From Carnegiea gigantea (lineage: Eukaryota; Streptophyta; Magnoliopsida; Caryophyllales; Cactaceae): DNA of 64,000 nt. The notes below the pieces were generated by a model. The model saw only the letters and a list, made by a program, of their open reading frames with translations. It was not told the origin of the DNA and did no database searches. Numbering within the stretch: position 1 is the stretch's first letter; each line of letters starts with the position of its first letter. The stretch is taken from positions 741,133 through 805,132 of the forward strand of contig JAKOGI010000140.1 of assembly GCA_029747015.1 (NCBI GenBank), read 5' to 3'. Of this stretch, positions 58,287 to 64,000 are shown piece by piece. A program made the position numbers and the translations under genes.

Positions 58287-59127
58287 TTGGATACAAACAA
58301 TGTATAAATGACATGTGGCATCTCACATGGCACAAAGTAATGACTTGGTAAATTGCAATTGGTTGATGTTAGTTGAGACATATTAATCAACATTAATGCT
58401 ATTAATTAGAATTTATTATATGTCATTAACTTTATTATTTGTTACATGGTATTACACTCCTAACTTATTTTATTTTTTGAGTTAGTCTTCATATGGTTAA
58501 CTTGGTATGCAATAGTTGATTTGTTTGCATTTCAAATTGATTCATTTTATTTTTCAATATTAAAATAATAAAATTAGATAAGAGGATCAAATTTTACCTT
58601 AATTTTATTTGTTACTACTTATTATTTTTTCTAAGGTTAGATCTTAAGGTCATTGTAAATGAGTAAAAACTTATTACCTTATAAGAATTTAATCATATAG
58701 GACAATTCATGAATGATACATAAGACGTAAAGGTTGTGCTAGATTAGTTGACTACATGAACATTCTTCTAGAGTTGAAAAGTGACTTTTTATATATCTTA
58801 TATAGAGTAATATTTAAGATTGCAATATAATTTTTATGCAAGTAAGTTAAATTAAAATATAGTCTATTTAACTCCTAAAAAATATACATCACAAATTAAT
58901 TAGACGTGTGATGAATCATAAAAAAAGGGTAAATGGTAAATCATGATCATATGAAAATAAAAACAATTTGGAGTGATTTAAAATGAAAAAAAAAACGAAA
59001 TAATAATTATGCTATTATAAAATTGTTAATCTACTTTTAAAATAATATATTTTTATTAACTATTCATACTAATAATATTAAAATAAAAATTAACTAACGT
59101 CCTTGCACCGCAAGGTTATAACACTAG
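58285..59127 (+). mobile_element. Helitron-like unit 1
   Basis: Starts AAGTTGGATACAAACAATG and ends with the perfect hairpin CCTTGC-ACC-GCAAGG (59101-59115), TTATAACACTAG and then T. It is AT-rich and non-coding, and a diverged direct copy follows immediately. Confidence 0.55.
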
Positions 59128-59964
59128 TATATATTAAAAGTTGGATACAAGTAATGTATGCATGACGTGTGACAATATGACGTGGCGTAAATAATGACTT
59201 GGCACGTCATGATTGGTGGATGTTAGTTGAGACATATTAATTAACTTTAATGTTATTAATTAACTATAATTTATTATATGTTACTGATGTAATTATTCGT
59301 TATATTTTTTTACACTTCTAACTTTTTATTTTTGGCTAAGTCCTCATATGGTTAACTTGATTTGCAATAATTAATTTTCATATTTTTAATTGATTAATCA
59401 TTTTTAGCCTTAATTTTGAATGTTGTCACTCCTTTTCTTTTAGATTTGATCATGAGGTTGTTGTAAATACAGCTAATGGTCATACAATAATGTTAGTCCA
59501 TATTAAACATATAGAACATATGATAACATGTAGATAACATGTATAATGGCCATGTAGAATTACTTGGATATATACATGTCGATATAGGGTTGAATTAATA
59601 TAATACTAGATTGAATTAAAAGAAGTAGTTTTTATATATTTTATGCAGTATTATAATTCTTATGAATTAATTTAAATTAAAATATAACCCATTTAACTAC
59701 TAAAATAAGCCCACCAAAAGACATTGGGTGGTTCACATAGTACAGAATTTTGAAAAAATAGTAAATAGTATATCATTATTGTTAGGATATGAAAACGAAA
59801 GGAACTTAAAATGATTTAAACGAAAAAAAGAAAGGCAATAATAATTATATTGTTATAAAACTATTAATCTACTTCAAAACTGATATATTTTTGTTTCTTA
59901 TTTATACTAATAAATTTAAAATAAAAATTTAGTAATATTTTTACATTACAAGAGTATAATACGT
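59128..59964 (+). mobile_element. Helitron-like unit 2, decayed
   Basis: Direct tandem relative of unit 1: shared AAAGTTGGATACAA, GATGTTAGTTGAGACATATTAA, TCATATGGTTAACTTG and TAAAATAAAAATT landmarks in the same order. Its 3' hairpin is decayed (TTACATTACAAG), ending near TAATACGTG. Confidence 0.5.
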
Positions 59965-60210
59965 GTAGAAGATAAAGAGTGATGGTGTCTTCAATAGACA
60001 ACGATGGAAGTTGACGAATTGGATTTCCACAGGGAATGCCAATCTCGGATGTCCGTAAATGATAGCCAACCATAATTAATTGGCAATCCCTGTTTTGCAT
60101 CAACCAACTACTTCGGTACTAAATTCTAATTAGCATACATTATCGACACGGAGGAATTAAAGAGGGTAAGCTGCTTTTGTATTAATTAATAACTCACAAC
60201 AAACAGGTTA

Positions 60211-60531
60211 GAGGGAATATTTGGTAAATAGTTTATTGAAGAGGTTTTTGGTTAAAATGAATTTTTTTATTAAGATTAGCTGTTTGACCAAGTAAAAAAA
60301 GTAATTTTAGTGTTTGGTGAAAAAAAAATTTATAAGAATTTTTTAAGTCCAAAAAGCTAATTTGAAAAAGTTAATTTCATGAGTTTTTTGAAGAACTTTT
60401 TGATGAACTTTTTGATGAATTAGCTTTTTGTCTCACAACTTTATCAAAAATAATTAATTTTATCTATTAATTTTTTAATAAACAGTTAACTTAAATAGTT
60501 AACAACTGACAGCTATTTACCAAGTAGAACT
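60211..60531. mobile_element. Decayed MITE, GTTTGGCAAATAG type
   Basis: Left GGGAATATTTGGTAAATAG and right CAGCTATTTACCAAGTAGAAC pair imperfectly. Flanks TAGA/TAAA are only approximate. The inner arms (AAAAAGCTAATTTG and GAATTAGCTTTTTG) also pair. Confidence 0.5.
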
Positions 60532-60539
60532 AAAGTCTC

Positions 60540-61250
60540 TTAACATTGTTGACATTAAAGATGAGTGTAGGAGTCAGGATTTTTAGGCTTTTAGTGCAAC
60601 AAAAAAGAGAGGGAGAGAGAGCGAGAGGGCTCCCAAGTTAGGAGAAAGGACAAAGTTACACCCGGCCCCCCTCTCTTGGTTCATCGTCCTTTTTAGGGGT
60701 TGTGTGTTCTGCCGTTCACCAAACATAAATGCTCCCAGGTGTCTTAATGTGTCAAATGCTTATTGTTATGTCTAAACGTTCCCAACCAATTCCAAATGTT
60801 TTCAACAGCTCTTAAATGCTACCTAATTCTTTCAAATACTCCTAGTCGCTCCAACTGCTCCTAAAGCCCAAACGCTAGTCGCTAAACATAAAAGTTGTTA
60901 ATTGCTCTCAAACTCTGCTAACCGCTAATTGTAAACACTGAAACGAACAGGCAATGGGTTTCGGAGGGTAGGAAATTTTTGATAAGAGAAGTAATTAGCA
61001 TGTTAAACCTGCATATGCTTCAATTTGTTTCAATTTGCTCAAATTGCTCTTACCTGCTTCATCATGCTCCTCCCTACTACAACCTCCTCATAAAATTATT
61101 CTAAATCTACTGATACCTACTCTTACATGCTCAAACCTATTTCAATCTCCTTGAATTTGCTCCAACATCCTCTAACCCGCCAATCGCTCCTCCAACATGC
61201 TGAAAATGAGCGGGCCCTAAGAAGCTAGGCTTATACCATGGGAGAAGGAC
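60540..61250. other. Region of degenerate GCTCC/CTCAAA short repeats
   Basis: Between about 60690 and 61210 the sequence is dominated by words such as AATGCTCC, TTGCTC and AACATGCTC in one orientation, bounded by GAACAGGC- and GGGCCC-like ends. It resembles the TTCAACC MITEs in style, but no target duplication could be fixed. No gene. Confidence 0.4.
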
Positions 61251-61320
61251 CTTACTTCTGGTGAGATTTGAACTCCCAACTTTTTTTTACTAAAGTAGTA
61301 TTGACCAATTGTTCAAGTGA
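61250..61320 (-). mobile_element. Possible tRNA-derived SINE fragment
   Basis: On the minus strand GGGAGTTCAAATCTC fits box B and a CACTTGAACAATTGG segment about 45 bases upstream is a weak box A. Confidence 0.35.
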
Positions 61321-62295
61321 TATTTTTTTATTCCTGTATCTTCTATTTACTTACCAGTTTTCTAACTCAAAATCAGAATTATATACTAGACCTATAAGGT
61401 ATCAGTTTCAGATATTGTTATCATTTACATTTATATAAGAAAATATACATGAATATCATTTTCTTTTAATCCCATGTTAAATTTATTTTTAAATTGAACA
61501 AAAGTAACAAGTGGAATCAAGAATCATAAAAAAATACCTAAATTGTTTTATTTTTAATCATATTTTCGTACCATTCCAATTTAGTTGGACTAAAACAACC
61601 CCTTACCAATGTGAAAGCAAGTAATTAAATAGTCGCATTCGTGACAGTCGACAATTAATATTTTATACCGACGAATGTAACAAGACGTTTGATAATCAAG
61701 CGACCACTGCGGTGTACGATTGAATACTATGATTTTTCATAATAAAAAAGCATGCCTGTACTGTTGACGTTTCTAATGTCCTCTTCCTTCAGTATTTGTT
61801 TAATGTAACCAAAAAACTGTCCACACCTATTATACATACCATGCTTACAAAGTACGCACTTTCAGGCAAAGATTATCCGCGCGCAATTGCCATACTGTAG
61901 AATTCATGACAAATTCATTTCCTTATGGGGTCCATTCTTAATAAGACCACAATTATAATAAATCTTTCTTTCTATCTAGGTAGTATTTTTTAAAAGATGT
62001 GACTTTTTAAGAAGTTTTTCAGAAAGTAAGTGAAGGTAAAGTATTCTGCAAAGATTTATAATGATTTGCGAGGTCAATTAACTGTTTTATAGATTGTTGT
62101 TATATAATTGAAAGTTGATAAATATGAGCAGTTGAATATGTAATCTTGAGAGCAATAATACAATTAGCAAATAATTATCACCTCATAAATGGAATACTAG
62201 TAGGAAAAAGTACAAATATTGTTAATAATATCTTGTCTTACCTCTTGAACAACCCTAATTTAAGTATCTGACGTGGATATAAACGAATCAGAACC
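61321..62295. other. Upstream region of KCS copy 2
   Basis: No gene. It shows no evident similarity to the promoter of KCS copy 1. The only TATA-like word, ATATAAAC at about 62278, is 11-18 bases before the start codon and too close to serve. Confidence 0.5.
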
Positions 62296-63633
62296 ATGGA
62301 AGTTAGCTTTGAGAATGCGAAAGTCCTTTACATACCAATATTTTCCATACTCTTTTTAGCCATTTTCCACTTCTATAAGTCTAGGCCCAAACCCATCTGC
62401 CTCCTAGACTATGCTTGCTTTAGGCCTCCCTCCTTCTATCGCGCCCCATTACCTAGATTCCTCGAGCATGCCTCCATTGTCTTCAAGGACAAACCAAAAA
62501 TCACTCGTTTCCAAATGCGGATCCTAGAGCGGGCAGGTCTAGGACCCGAGACGTGCCTCCCGCCAGCCATCCACTACATTCCCCCCGAGCCCACCACGGA
62601 ATTGGCTCGTGCGGAGGCCCGACTTGTCATCTTCTCCGCCATCGATGAGGTCTTTAGTAAGACAGGGCTTGGACCCAAAGATGTCGATATCCTTATAACA
62701 AATTGTAGCATATTTTGCCCTTCGCCCTCCTTATCGTCCATGATAGTTAATAAATACAAAATGAGGAGTACTATAAAGACCTTTAGTCTTTCAGGAATGG
62801 GCTGCAGTGCAAGCCCAATTTCAGTGGACTTGGCTAGTAGGTTCCTACAACTACGCCCCAACTCTAATGCCCTTGTAATTAGTACTGAGATTATCACCCC
62901 CAATTGCTACATGGGCAACGAGCGGTCCATGCTAGTTCCAGCATGCCTTTTTTGATTGGGATGTGCCGCGATTTTGCTCACCAACAAACGGGCCGAGAGA
63001 AACAGGGCCAAGTATAGACTCCTCCACGTAGTTCGGACCCACAAAGGGTCCGAAGATAGGGCCTATAATAGTGTAGCCCAAGAAGAAGATGTCGAGGGTA
63101 GATTGGGGATTTCACTGTCTAAAGAGTTGATAGTCATAGCAGGAGAGGCTCTCACATCGAATATCACCACTCTTGGGCCGTTGGTCCTGCCGGTGTCCGA
63201 AATGGTCCGATTTGCCTACAATTTTATAGCCCGAAAAATATTAGGGTCCAAAAAAATAAAGTCCTACGTGCCCAACTTTAACCAAGTCTTTGATCACTTT
63301 TGTGTGCATACTGGTGGCCGAGCCGTGATTGATGAGATCCAAACGGGCCTTCGGTTATTGGACCGCCAAGTGGAAGCTTCTAGAATGATCCTTTATCGGT
63401 TTGGGAACACATCATCATCTTCAATTTGGTATGAGTTGAGCTACATTGAGGTCAAGGGGAGGATGAAAAAGGGAGACCGTGCTTGGCAAATAGCATTTGG
63501 AAGTGGATTCAAATGTAACAGTGCAATTTGGCAATGTAATCGAAATATAAAGGTGAAAACTGATGGATATGGACCTTGGAGAGATTGCATCGATAAATAT
63601 CCCATTTGTGTTCCTGAAATTTTAAATTGGTGA
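62296..63633 (+). pseudogene. KCS: 3-ketoacyl-CoA synthase paralogue with one nonsense codon
   Basis: 445 codons colinear with the copy at 47694 and similar along the whole length. Codon 220 (62953-62955) is TGA where the intact paralogue has CGA (Arg) in CLFRLGCA, a C-to-T change at a CpG. The rest of the frame is open to the normal C terminus (ILNW). Cys170 lies before the stop; His338 (HFCVHTGG) and Asn371 (RFGNTSSSS) lie after it, so the 219-residue truncated product cannot be an active synthase. No frameshift, deletion or other stop is seen, so the loss is recent, polymorphic, or a sequencing error. TGA is followed by T, not the known CTA readthrough context. Confidence 0.93.
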
Positions 63634-64000
63634 GATCGAGGATATCTTTCTTTATATTTTACTTGCCTTAGGAACATTTTATTAAGTGTTGGAACATGCT
63701 TGTCTTTTATCGTTACGCACCTATTTACTACTCTTTTACTATAATTTTTCCACAGAGGGTGCAAATATATAGGCCTGCGCTACCCAATAAGGCCCTAAAG
63801 GCTAGTTGATCTACATCCATATTGAGATGTGCATTTGTCTTTACGTGATATCTTGATATCTACACACTGTATCAAACTAGTTAATGAATGTCTTTCCTCC
63901 CTTATACGAACATCCTCTTGTTAATTTCATCCTTTTTAGTGCTATTCATATTATTTTTTCTTTGCTGCCTCATTTGCACCGCAAAATCATTTTATCTTAG
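63634..64000. other. Downstream of KCS copy 2
   Basis: AT-rich 3' flank; no clear AATAAA and no further gene before the window ends. Confidence 0.5.

Noticed and set aside
62956..63633. Second half of KCS copy 2 as an independent gene
   Set aside because: It starts at a TTG directly after the in-frame TGA and lacks the catalytic Cys; it is the continuation of the broken gene.

Overview
The window is nuclear DNA of a flowering plant, almost certainly a eudicot. It is strongly AT-rich, has long (TA)n microsatellites, Ty1/copia elements primed by initiator-Met tRNA, plant-type MITEs, Helitron ends and an Au-type SINE, and it holds two single-exon 3-ketoacyl-CoA synthase (KCS, FAE1 family) genes. 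I see no bacterial, organellar or viral genes, no CRISPR array, and no rRNA or true tRNA gene.

Only two host genes are supported, both on the + strand in the last quarter. KCS copy 1 (47694-49025) is intact, has its Cys-His-Asn triad and a TATA box. KCS copy 2 (62296-63633) is a close paralogue 13 kb further on, interrupted by one CGA-to-TGA stop at codon 220. Both would act in very-long-chain fatty acid elongation (wax, cutin/suberin or lipid precursors); only copy 1 can make a full enzyme.

The rest is layered transposon sequence. 1-10.7 kb: MITEs of the PIF/Harbinger type (3-bp target duplications) and hAT type (8-bp duplications), and a truncated Au SINE with a 16-bp duplication. 10.69-16.16 kb: a Ty1/copia element, complete in layout but with dead coding sequence, carrying a nested 541-bp TRIM element that contains a 74-bp minisatellite. 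18.0-32.2 kb: a direct tandem duplication of a host segment of about 2.5-3 kb. The two copies were later hit by different elements, so each supplies the empty site for insertions in the other. Copy 1 received two hAT elements (one holding a nested MITE and two SINEs), two MITEs, and a minus-strand copia element with a solo LTR nested in its gag. That copia element ends in inverted rather than direct terminal repeats. Copy 2 received a MITE that carries a 175-bp tandem array. 32.9-46.8 kb: further MITEs, a permuted duplication near 38-44 kb, local tandem duplications, and a decayed RNase H domain. 49-62 kb, between the KCS paralogues: a solo LTR, several MITEs, long (TA)n tracts and a tandem row of Helitron-like units.

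No new multi-gene system is visible. The most unusual items are the copia element with U3-U3 inverted ends, the nested TRIM, two places where the 5' end of a MITE and its flank are duplicated together, and the MITE families built from degenerate short repeats. Target duplications and terminal repeats were read by eye from the sequence. Family names rest on terminal motifs and protein motifs, not on database searches.
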